A DNA stretch of 64,000 bases from contig CM057476.1 in assembly GCA_030035585.1 (NCBI GenBank), forward strand, positions 1,203,001-1,267,000, in the 5' to 3' direction. Position numbers and translations under genes: made by a program. Below, in pieces: positions 42,265 through 53,265 of the stretch (the stretch's first letter is position 1; the number at the start of each line of letters is the position of its first letter). Under the pieces are notes generated by a model that had not been told where the DNA came from, searched no databases, and saw only the letters and a list, made by a program, of their open reading frames with translations. The DNA is from Dugong dugon (taxonomy: Eukaryota; Chordata; Mammalia; Sirenia; Dugongidae).

Positions 42265-42455
42265 CTGCCCTGGCCTCTGGGTGGTGCAGACGGTTAACAT
42301 GCTCACCGCTAACCGAAAGGTTGGAGGTTCGAGTACACCCAGAGGCACCTCAGAAGAAAGGCCTGAAGTAATGAGCCACTGAAAACCCTATGGAGCACAG
42401 TTCTGCTCTGACACCCATGGGGATGCCAGGGTCAGAGTCAATTGGACAGCACCTG
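42265..42455 (+). mobile_element. AfroSINE
   Basis: Head CTCTGGGTGGTGCAGACGGT, TAACATGCTCACCGCTAACC, GAAAGGTTGGAGGTTCGAGT (B-box). Body AGAAAGGCCTGAAGTAATGA, GAAAACCCTATGGAGCACAG. Tail CAGGGTCAGAGTCAATTGGA, CAGCACCTGG. Nearly full length, internally shortened in the body, and diverged. Confidence 0.92.
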
Positions 42456-43700
42456 GAATGGCCCCGGCCTCAGTGGTTGGTGAAGAATGGGCATGATGTG
42501 GTCTGTGGAGAGGGCAGTGAGGGACAGGACGCTCTGGGAGCTTCGGGGAGAATCCCCGTCACCCGCAGGGTTTGGGGCTGTGGGGAGGGCTGTTCTGGCT
42601 CCTGGAGCTTCTTCAGCAGCCTGCCTCGGCACCCCAATTCTGTGCTCCCCACCCCCTACCAGTCTCAGTGGCCGCACAACCTCCGCCCCCAGGCCGCCCT
42701 CCCAGGGTCATCTCTACGCTGTTTCACAGGAAGAGGTCACGCAAGCCACCCCCTGGCAGTCCTGGGCGGGAGCAGGTGAGACAGTGGGCTTTTTCCCCTT
42801 GGGGAGAGTGATGGGAAGTTTGGCCTGGACCTGTCAGCCATCCCTACAAACTTTACCAGAGCCATCCCGGCAAAGTGAGGGGGCGGCCCAGAGATCCGGC
42901 ACAGTTCCTGTGGGCTGTGAGTCATCCTCCCTTATCTCTGCACCCACATCAGCGGAAGGATCAGAGCGGCAGGACTCCTGAGTAGAGGGATTCAGTTTGG
43001 GGGTGGGAAGGCGCTCCCATCCCTGGTGCCCATACACGTGGCCTGAGTCTCGGGAGGGCAAGGTGGCCTTCTCAAACCTGCCGCAACAGCAAGCAAGCCA
43101 TGAAAATGGCAGCAATGGCAACAACCCAAAATACACCAAACAGGACTTCTGGCTCCAGCCAGGATGGACTAGCCCCTTCCTCCTAGTCCTCCCTGTGACA
43201 GGTAAAAACCCAAACACAATCCAACAAAGGCAAAGGAAGCCTCCCCAGGGAGGAACGAAGGCAGCGAACAGCCTCTGACCTTGGGATTGGGGGGGCTACA
43301 CAGAGGTGAGTCCCCCAGTCTCCTTACCGCCTTCCATAGACCCTGGACGGGTCACCGTGGAGCCCCAGCCAGAACCCGCAGGCACAGGCCAAAGAGAGTT
43401 CAGGAAAGCCTGTTTCCCAGCCAAAGGCAAGGAAAAGATCTAACAACAGACACGTTGTCTGGTAACACCGTCCTACCCAGGCAAACACCCATGGGAAATG
43501 GCCCCCACCCTGCATGTCAGTGGGGCCACGTAGGGGGCTGTTCTGCACCCACTCTCTTGCCCGTGGACCCACATGGTGGTGCTCCCACTGCCCCACCCAG
43601 TGGTGCTGGCAGGCTCAGCAGGGGTCTAATCTTCCAGCCCTGTAGAGGCAGGAGGCTTCCTGTACCCTCACCAGGTGGTCTCATTATGCCGATTGGGGGC
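42456..43700. other. GC-rich single-copy DNA
   Basis: No gene recognised. Frames up to 166 codons (43281-43781) run into the 39-bp repeat that follows. Sequence is Pro/Gly-rich when translated. Confidence 0.4.
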
Positions 43701-43778
43701 CTGCTCCTCCATCCTCTGCCCCAGGAAGCAGGTGGCCTGCTCCTCCATCCTCCACCCCAGGAAGCAGGTGGCCTGCTC
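43701..43778. repeat. 39-bp tandem duplication
   Basis: CTGCTCCTCCATCCTCTGCC and CTGCTCCTCCATCCTCCACC each start a 39-base unit ending in CAGGAAGCAGGTGGC. As 39 is a multiple of 3, the surrounding frames stay open. Confidence 0.92.
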
Positions 43779-43944
43779 TGATTCCTCCACCAGATAGTGT
43801 CAGGGGCCCCACCGTGGGCTGAGCTCCACCCCACTTGCAGCAAGGAGGCCCAATGATGAGGAGCAAGGCAGGGCTGCCCACTCTTTCTGCAAAAAGTCAC
43901 CTCATGGACTCCAGGTGAACTTGAATTTGGGCGGACATGATTCA

Positions 43945-44699
43945 ACCAATAAAGCAAGCAAATACAGGCAGTCGACCTCACCAAGGTTATAGATCTAACG
44001 TTCGCCTTCTATTCCCTTTTCTTGACTTATTGCACTGGCTGGATCTTCCAGCACTGTGTTGAACATGAGTGATGAGAGCAGGCGTCCTTGTCTTGTTCCC
44101 AGTCTTCAGGGGAAAGCATTCAGGCCTTGGCCCATAAATGCAATGCTAGCTGTGGGCTTTCTGTAGAGGCTCTTTATCACGTTGACAAAGTTCCCCTCTA
44201 ATCCTGTTTTTCTGAGAATTTTTACCATGAATGCGTGTTGGATTTTGTCAAATGTTTTTTCTACATCAATTGCTATGATCATGTGTTCGTTCTTCTGCAA
44301 TCTGTTAAAATGGTGGGTTACACTTATTGATTTTCCAATATTGAACTAGCTTTGCATCCCTGGAATAAATCGTACTCGGTCATGGTGTATAATTCTTTTA
44401 ATATATCACTGAATTCTATACGCTAAATACTTTGTTGAGGATTTTTGCATCTACATTCATGAGGAATATGGGTCTGTAGTTTTTTTTTTTTTGTTTTTTG
44501 TACTTTCTTCCTCTGATTTTGGTATTAGGGTAATACCAGCTTCATAAAATGATTTAGGAAAGGCTTCTTCCTCTTCTATTTTCTGTAAAAGATAGTGTAG
44601 AATTCACGTTGATTCTTCTTTAGATGTTCAGTATAATTCTCCAGTAAAACCATTCAGCTTTTGAAATTTCTTTTGCAAATTTTCTTAATTTGTTTCAAT
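43945..44699 (-). mobile_element. L1 ORF2, reverse-transcriptase half
   Basis: Antisense L1 ORF2: GTGAATTTGG-poor start, then GTCCTTGTCTTGTTCCCAGT, GTTGGATTTTGTCAAATGTT, CATCAATTGCTATGATCATG, GAGGATTTTTGCATCTACAT and GTATTAGGGTAATACCAGCT. It is interrupted by an AfroSINE at 44712-44875 and continues to 45600. Poly(T) at 44479-44490 may be a simple expansion. Confidence 0.9.
44106..44300 (-). pseudogene. L1 ORF2 reverse-transcriptase relic
   Basis: A 64-codon open piece encodes the RT region of L1 ORF2. Key block MIIAIDVEKTFDKIQHAFMV lies where a full ORF2 has its conserved (S/A)(I/L)D(A/V)EKAFD motif. Normal ORF2 is about 1275 residues, so this is a fragment with disrupted flanks and not functional. 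Confidence 0.9.
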
Positions 44700-44887
44700 T
44701 TAATAGTTATAACCCAAAACCAAACCCATTGCCGTCAAGTCGATTCTGACTCATAGCGACCCTATAGGACAGAGTAGCGCTGCCCCGTAGGGTTTCCAAG
44801 GAGCATATGGTGGATTTGAACTGCTGACCTTCTGCTTAGCAGCCAAGCTCTTAACCACTGTGTTACCAAGGCTCCTTAATACTTATA
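44700..44887 (-). mobile_element. AfroSINE inserted in L1 ORF2, with 12-bp duplication
   Basis: TTAATAGTTATA at 44700-44711 and TTAATACTTATA at 44876-44887 (one mismatch) flank an inverted AfroSINE at 44712-44875. It begins ACCCAAAACCAAACCCATTG (the inverted TTTGGTTTTGGGT tail), then CCGTCAAGTCGATTCTGACT, CATAGCGACCCTATAGGACA, GTAGGGTTTCCAAGGAGCAT, GGATTTGAACTGCTGACCTT and TTAGCAGCCAAGCTCTTAAC. Low divergence makes it a young copy. Confidence 0.96.
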
Positions 44888-45600
44888 GTAGGTTCAAATT
44901 ACCTAGCTCACACTGGGTGAGTTGTGGTAGCTTGTGCTATTCAAGGAAATGATCAATTTCATCTAAGTTTTCAAATTTCTGTGCGCAAAGCTCTGTGCAG
45001 CACTCTCTTTGCCCTTTGGAGGTCTTCAGAGTCTGGAGTGAGCACACCTGTGTCATTCCTGATATCGGCAATGTGTGTCTTCTCCCATTTGTCATTGCCA
45101 GTGTTGCTAGAGGTTTGTCGTTTTTGTTTTTCTTGAGTTTTTCAAGGAATCAGATCTTTGTTTCATTGATTTCCTCCACTGTTTTTCTGTTTCCAGTGCC
45201 ATTGATTTCTGCTGTCTTGTTTCTCGTTTCTCTCCTTCTCCTTGCTCTGAGTATATTTTGCTCTTCCTCTCTTTGCTTCCTGAGGTGGGACCTTGGATTA
45301 CTGATGTGCGTTTTTCCTGTTACGACGTATGCATTTAGTGCTGGAACCGTCCCCCTCAGCCCAGCTTTTGCCAGCTCCCACACATTTTGAGAGGCTGTAA
45401 TTTTCAATGTTATTCAGTAATATATTGTCTTTTTTTAAAAAAATTTCCCTTGATACTCCGTCTTTGACCCCTGAATTATTTAGAAGTGTATCTTTTAGTT
45501 TCCAAGTGTTTGGAGAATTTCCTGTTATTGTTCTGTTACTGGTTTCTACTTAGACCCCCTGTGGTCACAGACCACAGTCTGCACGATTTAAATTCTTTTA
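44888..45600 (-). mobile_element. L1 ORF2, N-terminal/linker half
   Basis: Antisense L1 continuing rightward from the SINE: AAATGATCAATTTCATCTAA, TTTTGTTTTTCTTGAGTTTT, CAGATCTTTGTTTCATTGAT, CCTTGATACTCCGTCTTTGA and GTTTGGAGAATTTCCTGTTA. It ends near 45600 where L1 similarity fades. Confidence 0.88.
45150..45407 (-). pseudogene. L1 ORF2 linker relic
   Basis: An 85-codon open piece, antisense, matching the segment of ORF2 between endonuclease and RT. Recognisable blocks are NVWELAKAGLRGTVPALNAY and RRRRETRNKTAEINGTGNRK, followed by the ETK-type end of that region. Fragmentary and non-functional. Confidence 0.85.
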
Positions 45601-48119
45601 CATTCATTGATTTTTAAAAACCATAGTTTTGAAAATATATCCCTAGAAGAACAGAACATAAAAACAAAAATAACAAACACAATGAGGCCTGCCGTCAGCG
45701 CTCTTGCATGTACAGGGACAGACATAAACACAGACGTGGTTATCATCAAAGTCATCGCTTTCCAACAAGCAGCAGCCTCGTTAAACATTGACTCCGCAGA
45801 GAGGTTCATTCCATCCACAGTCATTCCACTGAGTTTCGGTTTATCTCGAGATGAGGAAGGGCAACGCCATGGAGACAGAGGACCCACAGCTGGCAGAGAG
45901 AGGCTCTGGGATCACTTCCTGTACGAATTGGGGAGGCACCCCTGGCCGTGGTAGGCCATTCTGGGGACTCCGTGTCTGGCCATCTCTGCATCTCTTTTTA
46001 ACAGGGCCAGCACGGAGAGTCAAGTGTGCATCCTGCTCCTTCTCACACACCGTACCCCTGAACGCCATCGCCCTGCACATGCCATCCCTCCCACACTGTC
46101 TCCCCACACTGTCCCCTGGTCCCCACATCCTGAGTGTGTGTGTGACCAGGTCCTCCCTCGCTGAGTCCGTACTGAAGCAGACAGTAAGTAAGAATCCACT
46201 ATGTGCTGACCTGCCTCAGGCATCAGGGACTGGGGGTCCATTGGGGTGGCGAGACCCATGCTCTCTGGAGCCCCGCCTGCTCAGAGCAGGACCCACAGCC
46301 ATCCCAGGCCTCAGGGCTCACAGATGCCAGGACCACGACACTCAGACCCGGGGGCAGCAGAGACTGGGGGTCCTGGGTTTGCCCAGACTGTGGGTCAGAC
46401 TCCCCGGGAGGGCCTGGAGCGGGTGTGATAACAGTGTCCCTGAAGCCCTTCCACCTGTCTCCTCCTCAGGTGGCCCCAGGACACCGTGGCCTGGTTCCCC
46501 TCTCACCCAGAATAGACTCACACCGGGAAAGCTGCCCACTCATGCCCCGGTCCCCCTGCCTCCTGTAGCCCCCAGCTCACTGCCAGCCCGGCTTGCAGAC
46601 TCGTTGCCCACACAACCCTGCTCCATCCACCAGCGCCGTTTCTGGTCTTTACTGCATCTGTCATCTTGACTGAGCCCAGCCCCCCCAGTATCCAGTCTGC
46701 CCCCACCCAAGGCCCCCAGCAGTCCACAATCCCTTCTTGCTCCGGAACCAGGGCCTAGGGACTCCCACTCTAGCTGTTGCACACCACAGGCCCCTCACCG
46801 CCCCACTGCAGCCTCAGGGGCAGAGCTGACACTGCCCACAGCCCTGCTCGAGTCATGTTTCCATGTGACCTTGTAGACAGCTCAGATGGGAGCCAATCGT
46901 AGGCGAAGGAAAATTCTGCCAGATGTTGCCTTTGTGTTCTGCATGCTCAATGCCCCTCCTGGCTGCACCTGCATTTATAATGAGTGAAACTACCCTGTCC
47001 TCACCCTGAGGTCCTCACCCTGAGGCCAGGCATCTGCTCCTTGAGGAGGGATGCCCCTGGGGCAAGGTCTGGGAGCCAGTCATGTCCCTCCCTCTCAGAG
47101 GCTCTGGGCAGGCAGCCTTGATGTTGAGGAGCCTGGACTCCCTGCTCCAACTGGAGCCTGGGACACAGGAAGGGGTTCAGATAGACAACTTCTTCCGTGA
47201 CCATTGACCCCGCCTCACTCCCCTTCCCTCGGGATCGGGGTCCTGAGCCTGTCTGGCTGTGAGTACGAAGTTGCCCTTGCAGGGAATGGGGTTCCACTCA
47301 GAAGGTCTGGGGAGAGCACCTCAGTCCCCCACAGCAGACGTGTGTCCCACTGAGGGCTGGCGGTGGGGTATGGCCACACTCCTGCTCTCAGCTTGAGCTT
47401 GTGGTGGACATGTGGAGTAGCCTGAACACGGGTCTTGGCAAAAGGACAATGTTGGTGCCCCTTGAAGACGTCTGACTGTGCCCAGGGCCCCAGTCATCAT
47501 GGTGAGACAGAGACTGGACAGCTGAGGTGGGCAGAGGTGTGTGAGGGTCACAGAGTTTGTCTGACCTGGGTTCCTGGGAGGAAGAGAGTCCTGGGTCAGA
47601 TGCCAGAGACCTGGCTCCCAGCTCTGTACCCAAACCTGGAACTGGGAGAACACAGTCACATGAGCTGGGGACCCCTTCTCCGCCTGCACCCCCTCCACAT
47701 CTTCCCACGTGGATCTCCCCTGTGTGACCTTCCTTTGACACCAAGGAGTTTACAAGACGCCACTGAAGGGCAGGCGCTCTGCCAGCGATCCTGTATTTAA
47801 CAGTCCACTGCCTGGACACGCCAACAGGCACGTAATTTAGGAACGGGGATGCAGAGGCTGCCTCACTCCCGTAGATCACGCTCCACTGTGACTTATGAAG
47901 CACACTCTGAAGCAGGTGGCACACTGTCCTTCACAACAACACTGCAACTTCTACAGGCTGTTCAACGCTCCAAGCTAACACGACAGCTCGAGGAAAATTA
48001 CCTGGGATGCTCACAATCCTGCCACCCATAAATTCTCAGTTTCCTCATAAATATATTAGTGCCGCTAATTGCTCAGCACACAGGCGCGTGTAAATGGCGT
48101 GCATGTATGTGATGCAGTT
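45601..48119. other. Long single-copy block
   Basis: AT-moderate to 45800, then GC-rich to 47700. A 272-codon + frame (45851-46669), a 178-codon minus frame and overlapping frames in other phases show no domain or family. No repeat family was identified. Confidence 0.4.
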
Positions 48120-48345
48120 TATATTCACACACACGTGCACTCACACACGTGCTCATACACACATACACACTCACACACACGCACACATGCTTATACATAC
48201 ACATGCCTGTACTCACATGCGCTCACACACACTCATATACACTCACACGCACTTACATGCACACATGCTTATACATACACATGCCTGTACTCACACGCGC
48301 TCACACTCACACACACTTCCGTGCACACACACACATACTCACAGT
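48120..48345. repeat. CA-rich array with 78-bp higher-order duplication
   Basis: CACACACAC/CACGTGC-type repeats throughout. A longer unit, ACACATGCTTATACATACAC then ATGCCTGTACTCAC and GCGCTCACAC, occurs at 48183 and again at 48261, a 78-bp spacing. The Thr/His/Cys-rich frames here are products of the repeat. Confidence 0.95.
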
Positions 48346-48577
48346 TTTCCCCAAACTCCCGTGAAATGGTGGAACCCGGTGACAATTAGGCGCCCCTTTC
48401 AAGGACACAGACAGGTGACGGGCTGCTGGGATGCTCAGTTACCGGGACAGCCATTTCTCCTGGTCCTAAAGAGCAACCATTGATTCCAAAGGACGCCGCT
48501 CCTCCTCACCACCTGGGAGATGCTCTTGCAGGGAGCTCTGGGCGGCTTCCTGCGTGGTCGCCTACGGGAAAATGAAG
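48346..48577. other. Single-copy spacer
   Basis: About 230 bases with nothing recognised, leading into the palindromic element. Confidence 0.35.
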
Positions 48578-48836
48578 CAGGGTTTTGAACAGGTATGTTC
48601 TGGTTCAAACCCCTGCTGAGAATTTGCATTTCCACCCCAGATACACTGAATCAGAATCTATGTTTTAACAAGATCCCCAGGTGCTTCTTGTGTATGATAG
48701 ATTTTGAGAACCACTGTTCTACTAGTGCTTCTCATAAGTGGTCCTTAACCAGCAGCATTAGCATCGCCTGGGAACTTGTTGGGAACACAAATTCTCAGCA
48801 GGGGTTTCAACCAGACCAAACTGGTTTGAAGCCCTG
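48578..48836. mobile_element. hAT-like palindromic element with MER5 core
   Basis: The 259-bp element starts CAGGGTTTTGAACAGG and ends CTGGTTTGAAGCCCTG. Its arms (48578-48625 versus 48788-48836) pair over about 47 bases, including TCTGGTT(C/G)AAACCCCTGC followed by TGAGAATTTG. Termini CAGGG...CCCTG and possible 8-bp flanks AAATGAAG/AAATAAAC (6 of 8 match) fit hAT elements. The interior holds two MER5A-like blocks (48615-48718 and 48724-48800). Copies at 20066 and 59539 share the arm. Confidence 0.7.
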
Positions 48837-49139
48837 AAATAAACCCTTTGTTTGAGAATCAGTAGCTCGATCTGTTTCCCAAAGCTCCTGGCAGAAACAC
48901 TTCCTTCCTCCCTGCCAGCCTGAGCAGTACCAGCACGTGCTCAGCCTTCCTGCAACAGGGGCTCCGTGGATGCAGTGCGTTGTGGAAATCTGAGGGGCTG
49001 GGGGTGCGCTGTGTAACGACGAGGAGCACCGAAGATGGCCTATGTAGCTCTGTCCCTCCTGCGGGACCTCAGGGCTCCTCCCCCAGGGTTACCCTCACAG
49101 GCAGTGTCTGAGGCTGGCTCTCTGACTTGGAGCCCAGCA
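48837..49139. other. Single-copy spacer
   Basis: No feature recognised in these 300 bases, which lead into the polypyrimidine block. Confidence 0.35.
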
Positions 49140-49745
49140 CAGCTCCAGCCCCCACAACCTCCTCCCCGGCCTCCCCCACAGTCTTCCCCACATCTCCTCC
49201 CTGGCCTCCCCCACACCTCCCCCACAGTCTCCTCCCCCACATCTTCCCGACCTCGCCCACACCTCCCCCACAGCCTCCCCCACATCTCCTCCCTGGCCTC
49301 CATGGCCTTCCCCTGACCTCCCCCATACCTCCTCTCCGTCCTCCCCCACACCTCCTCCCCCACACCACCTCCCCCACACCTCCCCGACCTCCCCCACACC
49401 TCCCCCACAGCCTCCTCCCCCATACCTCCCCCCATCTCCTCCCAGGCCTCCCCCACACTTCCCCCACATCTCCTCCCTGACCTCCCCCACACCTCCTCCC
49501 CCACATCTCCCTGGCCTCCTCCACACCTCCCCCTGACCTCCCCCACACCTCCTCTCCATCCTCCCCAACACCTCCTCCCCCACACCTCCTCCCTGGCCTC
49601 CCCCCCATCTCTTCCCCCACACCTCCTCTCCATCCTCCCCCCCACCTCCTCCCCCACACCTCCTTCCTGGCCTCCCCCACACCTCCTCCCCCACACCTCC
49701 TCTCCGGCCTCCCCCACAACTCCTCCCATGACCTCCTCTGGCCTC
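49140..49745. repeat. 600-bp polypyrimidine minisatellite-like block
   Basis: C/T-rich strand of CCTCCCCCACACCTCCTCCC-type units of about 18-21 bp with frequent slippage. The complement is G-rich, with dense GGGGGAGG and GGAGG runs (G4- and triplex-capable). Frames of 216, 231 and 242 codons on the minus strand read as glycine/tryptophan/arginine repeats in all three phases, the expected effect of a stop-free low-complexity tract. Confidence 0.97.
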
Positions 49746-50184
49746 ACTAATGAGCCCTCCCCCCACATTGCCCCAGGTCACCCCTATCACTAGACGTCTT
49801 CATCTAGAGTTTGCAGGCCACTTCAGGACGGCAATGATGCAGCATCCATCACTTAACGGGCCTGGACATTTTAATCAATGGGCGGCGTGGAGCCCGTGTG
49901 ACTCAGAGGGCTGGTGGGCAGGCGAGGAGCATCCAGTGGGCAGAGGGCAGCTTTTATGTTCGATCCCGTGACGTCCAGGCCCCAGCAATCAGCGGTCGGT
50001 TCCACGCGATACTGGAATTGCCAGAGTTTCACTGCACGCGAGTGTTTGCGCAGATATTCGTACGCTCACTCCCTCATTGAGTCAGTGAATAGTCACACGC
50101 CCACTTGGTGTCGGGCCTTTCCAGACACTGGGCACAGTGAACGGTTCATCTGTGTTCTCATTGAGCTTATGTTCTTGTGATGGA
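49746..50184. other. Single-copy spacer
   Basis: About 440 bases with nothing recognised. Confidence 0.35.
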
Positions 50185-50312
50185 ACAATGGTGATGATGA
50201 TACTCATGATGACGGTGACGTACTGATGAAGGTGATCGTGGTGGTGATGACGACCATGGTGATGGTGAAGATATGAGGTTTACGGTGGCAGTGACGATGG
50301 TGATGATGGTCC
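50185..50312. repeat. Degenerate (GAT/GGT)n microsatellite
   Basis: GATGATGATACTCATGATGA-type trinucleotide sequence, then GTGATGACGACCATGGTGAT and a GTGACGATGGTGATGATGGT end. It directly adjoins the 51-bp minisatellite. Confidence 0.88.
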
Positions 50313-50324
50313 TTGGCCTGCAGC

Positions 50325-50745
50325 CGCATCGCTCCATCCCCGCCTCCACCTCCACACGGCTTCTCCTCCGTGTCTCTGATGACTCCATCCCCGCCTCCAC
50401 CTCCACACGGCTTCTCCTCCGTGTCTCTGATGACTCCATCCCCGCCTCCACCTCCACACGGCTTCTCCTCCGTGTCTCTGATGACTCCATCCCCGCCTCC
50501 ACCTCCACACGGCTTCTCCTCTGTGTCTCTGATCACTCCATCCCCGCCTCCACCTCCACACGGCTTCTCCTCTGTGTCTCTGATCGCTCCATCCCCGCCT
50601 CCACCTCCACACGGCTTCTCCTCTGTGTCTCTGATCGCTCCATCCCCGCCTCCACCTCCACACGGCTTCTCCTCTGTGTCTCTGATCGCTCCATCCCCGC
50701 CTCCACCTTCACACGGCTTCTCCTCTGTGTGTGTTTCTGATCAAT
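50325..50745. repeat. 51-bp minisatellite, 8 units
   Basis: GCCTCCACCTCCACACGGCT recurs every 51 bp (50342, 50393, 50444 and so on), about 8 times. The unit encodes 17 residues, so several frames remain open: 155 and 144 codons on plus, 127, 113 and 110 on minus. In one + frame the unit reads SIPASTSTRLLLRVSDD. Units 1-3 share R and D variants, unit 4 has C and H, and units 5-7 have C and R, a block pattern left by local copying. Not a supported protein: every reading frame is open and no context makes it a gene. Confidence 0.97.
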
Positions 50746-51387
50746 AGTCATCAAGCTAATTTCAATTATTCATAACCTCAGTTTCCTTCTTTCATGTTAG
50801 ATTCTATATGGGATTTTCACAATGAGAATGAAAGAGAAGATCAAGGCTACCTTGGAAGAGAAGGGGTCAGAAGTTGGTTTCTTCTGGAACCATCCGTGTT
50901 TTCCCCTGTCCTGATCTAAGGATCTCACCTCAAGGAGCCCATGCAATGGCTTATGTCGTGGACAGCCATGGCTTGTCCTTCCAATGCCATTCTCCATTCT
51001 TTGTGGTGTTCCTCATTTGTCTTTGGGGTCTACCCTTCCCTCTCCTTCAACCCATGTGGTTTAGAAGAGTTTGATTCTCTGCCCCCAGGTCCAACGTGGG
51101 GCTCATGACCCAGGCCCATTCAGTGTCGCCTCCCCAGACACAATGGCTGCTGTGGAAAGGGGTGTAGGGCCCATCAGGCGGTGAGGCTCAGAGCTGGGTA
51201 GTGGCAGGAACTCATGGGAAGGAGGCACTCTCTCCACTGAAGCTGCTGCTTTGTGGGGTGTCAGCCTGGGATAACTGAGGGCCATCAGAGAGAATGCCCT
51301 AAATAATGCCTACGGAGGAGGCAGAGATGGGGGATGGAACAGTGAGGCACAGAGAACCTGAGTCTGGCCGTTTCTGGGATCCACAAT
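50746..51387. other. Single-copy DNA, no gene recognised
   Basis: Mixed composition; nothing recognised. The right end (51378-51400) may be the left part of an LTR-like repeat into which an AfroSINE inserted. Confidence 0.35.
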
Positions 51388-51597
51388 CAGTTCCTTTATT
51401 GTTATGTTGTTAGGTGTCATTCAGTCCGTTTTCAACTAATAGCGACTTCATGTGACAGAGTAGAACTGCCCCATAGGCTTTTCTAGGCTGTAGTCTTCAT
51501 GGGAGCAGATCGCTGGGTCTTTCTCCGGTGGAGCAACTGGGTAGATTCAAACAATCAACCTTTCAGTGAGCAGCCAAGTGCTTAACTATTGTGCCAG
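51388..51597 (-). mobile_element. AfroSINE
   Basis: Inverted AfroSINE at about 51401-51594: GTTGTTAGGTGTCATTCAGT, AGAGTAGAACTGCCCCATAG, TTTTCTAGGCTGTAGTCTTC, CAAACAATCAACCTTTCAGT and GAGCAGCCAAGTGCTTAACT. Possible target duplication CAGTTCCTTT / CAGTTTTTTT (8 of 10). It interrupts an older LTR-like repeat that continues at 51598-51690. Confidence 0.88.
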
Positions 51598-51690
51598 TTT
51601 TTTTTTTCCCTGCATAAGCCAATTTGGATTTGATTTCTGTCACTTGTCACTGAAATGGGCCAAGACTAATACCTTACAAAAAAAGGGTGA
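51598..51690 (+). mobile_element. Old LTR-like fragment
   Basis: CCCTGCATAAGCCAATTTGG, ATTTGATTTCTGTCACTTGT and GGCCAAGACTAATACC resemble a terminal sequence shared by several old mammalian LTRs, and also the fragment at about 34765. Family not resolved. Confidence 0.45.
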
Positions 51691-52944
51691 TGTAGTTAAA
51701 ACGTATCAAACAGCAGGAAGGAACGTTCGCTCTTTTTAACTGACGGATTCCATTTGGTTGATGGAGAGAAAACTGCTTCTTGTCCTGCCAAGGTGAGTCA
51801 GTGCCCCGAGGACCACCGAAACTTGGCGCAGAGGCCCCGGCCCACGTGTGGGCTTCCACGGGGACTGTTCCAGAGAATTCCACAGGGAAAGCAGAGCTGA
51901 TTTTATTTTCTTCTCTTAATGTCCCCCCTAATGGTATTTTTTGGTTCTGCCATTATTTTGCAATATTTTTCTCCCAAGGTAAACTCTGAATCACAGGCCT
52001 ATTACCTCCTCCTACTATTCTCGGCTTATTTGATGGGGGTGTCCTGGACTTCAGGGCCATTCATAGAGACTGAGGTCCAGCCTGGGTAGTGCTGGGCAGG
52101 AAACCAGGGTGATATCCATCTGTGAGCCTGGCTGACGTCTGATTCCTAGCCCAGTAAATTCCTGGGGAGGTGTTCCCATGGGATGCTGGAGCCTGAGGCT
52201 GGGTAACCTTCAGAGACTCATTCTGGAAGGAACTGGGCACTGGGACTAATTAACGGTGGGGATTTGCCTGTATATCTCTGGAGAATCAGCCTGGTTAATG
52301 GCTGGGGATTCATTGTGAACAATAAGAAGAAAAAACTTGTTTAATACTGGTGACTCAGCCTGCTAAAGTCTAGAGACTAAAACAATTGCGCCCCAAGGAG
52401 GCAGGAGGGAAAATACTTTAGTCCGTCCTCGAAAAGCAAGCTGACAATTGTGAAAGACCTGTCCCAAAATGAAACCAGAGCCTGGCTTCAATAGACACAT
52501 TTCCTGTTCACTCCCATGTGTATTATCTCTCCACATTCAACACACACCCCACCCCCTCCCTCTTCCTGGACTGTAATTGGCCTGTTGTGATGCTCTGAGG
52601 TCCCAGAAGCCTCTACTCGAGGTGGGGAGAGCAGCACTTGTTTCCCACACGAAAGGGCACATGGACCTGAAGGGGAGACACAGCGCTCAGTGGAGCTCAG
52701 CTCAAGGGAAGGTTTGGAAACACAAGTAGAACTCTTCAAAGTGAACCCTCTCCTGCTGCTGCCCGCTTGTCTAGGAGAGACCACTGAATGAGGAGTCATC
52801 AGGGTCCAGTCCTCCCAGGGGCACACTGTTGGGCGGGAGTTGGCCCAGGGGTGGGTTGAGATATTGCCTTTCTGAAGTCTCAGCACCAGTGTAAATTCTC
52901 GTAGGGTCATGTGGCTTTCTGATGGCCTGGAAGCAGTCAGTAGC
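51691..52944. other. Single-copy DNA, no gene recognised
   Basis: Mixed composition. A 156-codon minus frame (52488-52958) ends at the microsatellite and has no family. Nothing else recognised. Confidence 0.4.
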
Positions 52945-53265
52945 ATCCATCCATTCATTATTTATCCAGCCAGCCAGCCAGCCAGCCATTCGTCTACCAT
53001 CTGTCCATCCATTTATCCATCCATCATTTATTCATCCATCCATTCATCCATTTGTCTATCCATCCATCCATCCATCCATCGAATCAAGCATCCATCCACT
53101 AATTTATCCACCCATCCACACTTCCATCCGTCTGTCTGTACGTCCACCCACCCATCCATCCATCTAATCATCCATCCATCCATCCATCCATCCACTCTCC
53201 CACCCACCCACCCACCCATCCATCCATCCATCCATCCATCCATCTATCCTTCTACCCATCCATCC
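52945..53265. repeat. (ATCC)n microsatellite
   Basis: About 320 bp of CCATCCATCCATCCATCCAT-type tetranucleotide sequence with interruptions. The serine/histidine/proline-rich plus frames and tryptophan/methionine/aspartate/glycine-rich minus frames are its translations. Confidence 0.98.

Noticed and set aside
49040-49790. Glycine-rich frames of 216-242 codons on the minus strand
   Set aside because: All three phases of a polypyrimidine tract are open, which indicates low complexity and not coding.
50273-50740. 155-codon serine/threonine/leucine-repeat protein
   Set aside because: Product of a 51-bp minisatellite open in at least five frames.
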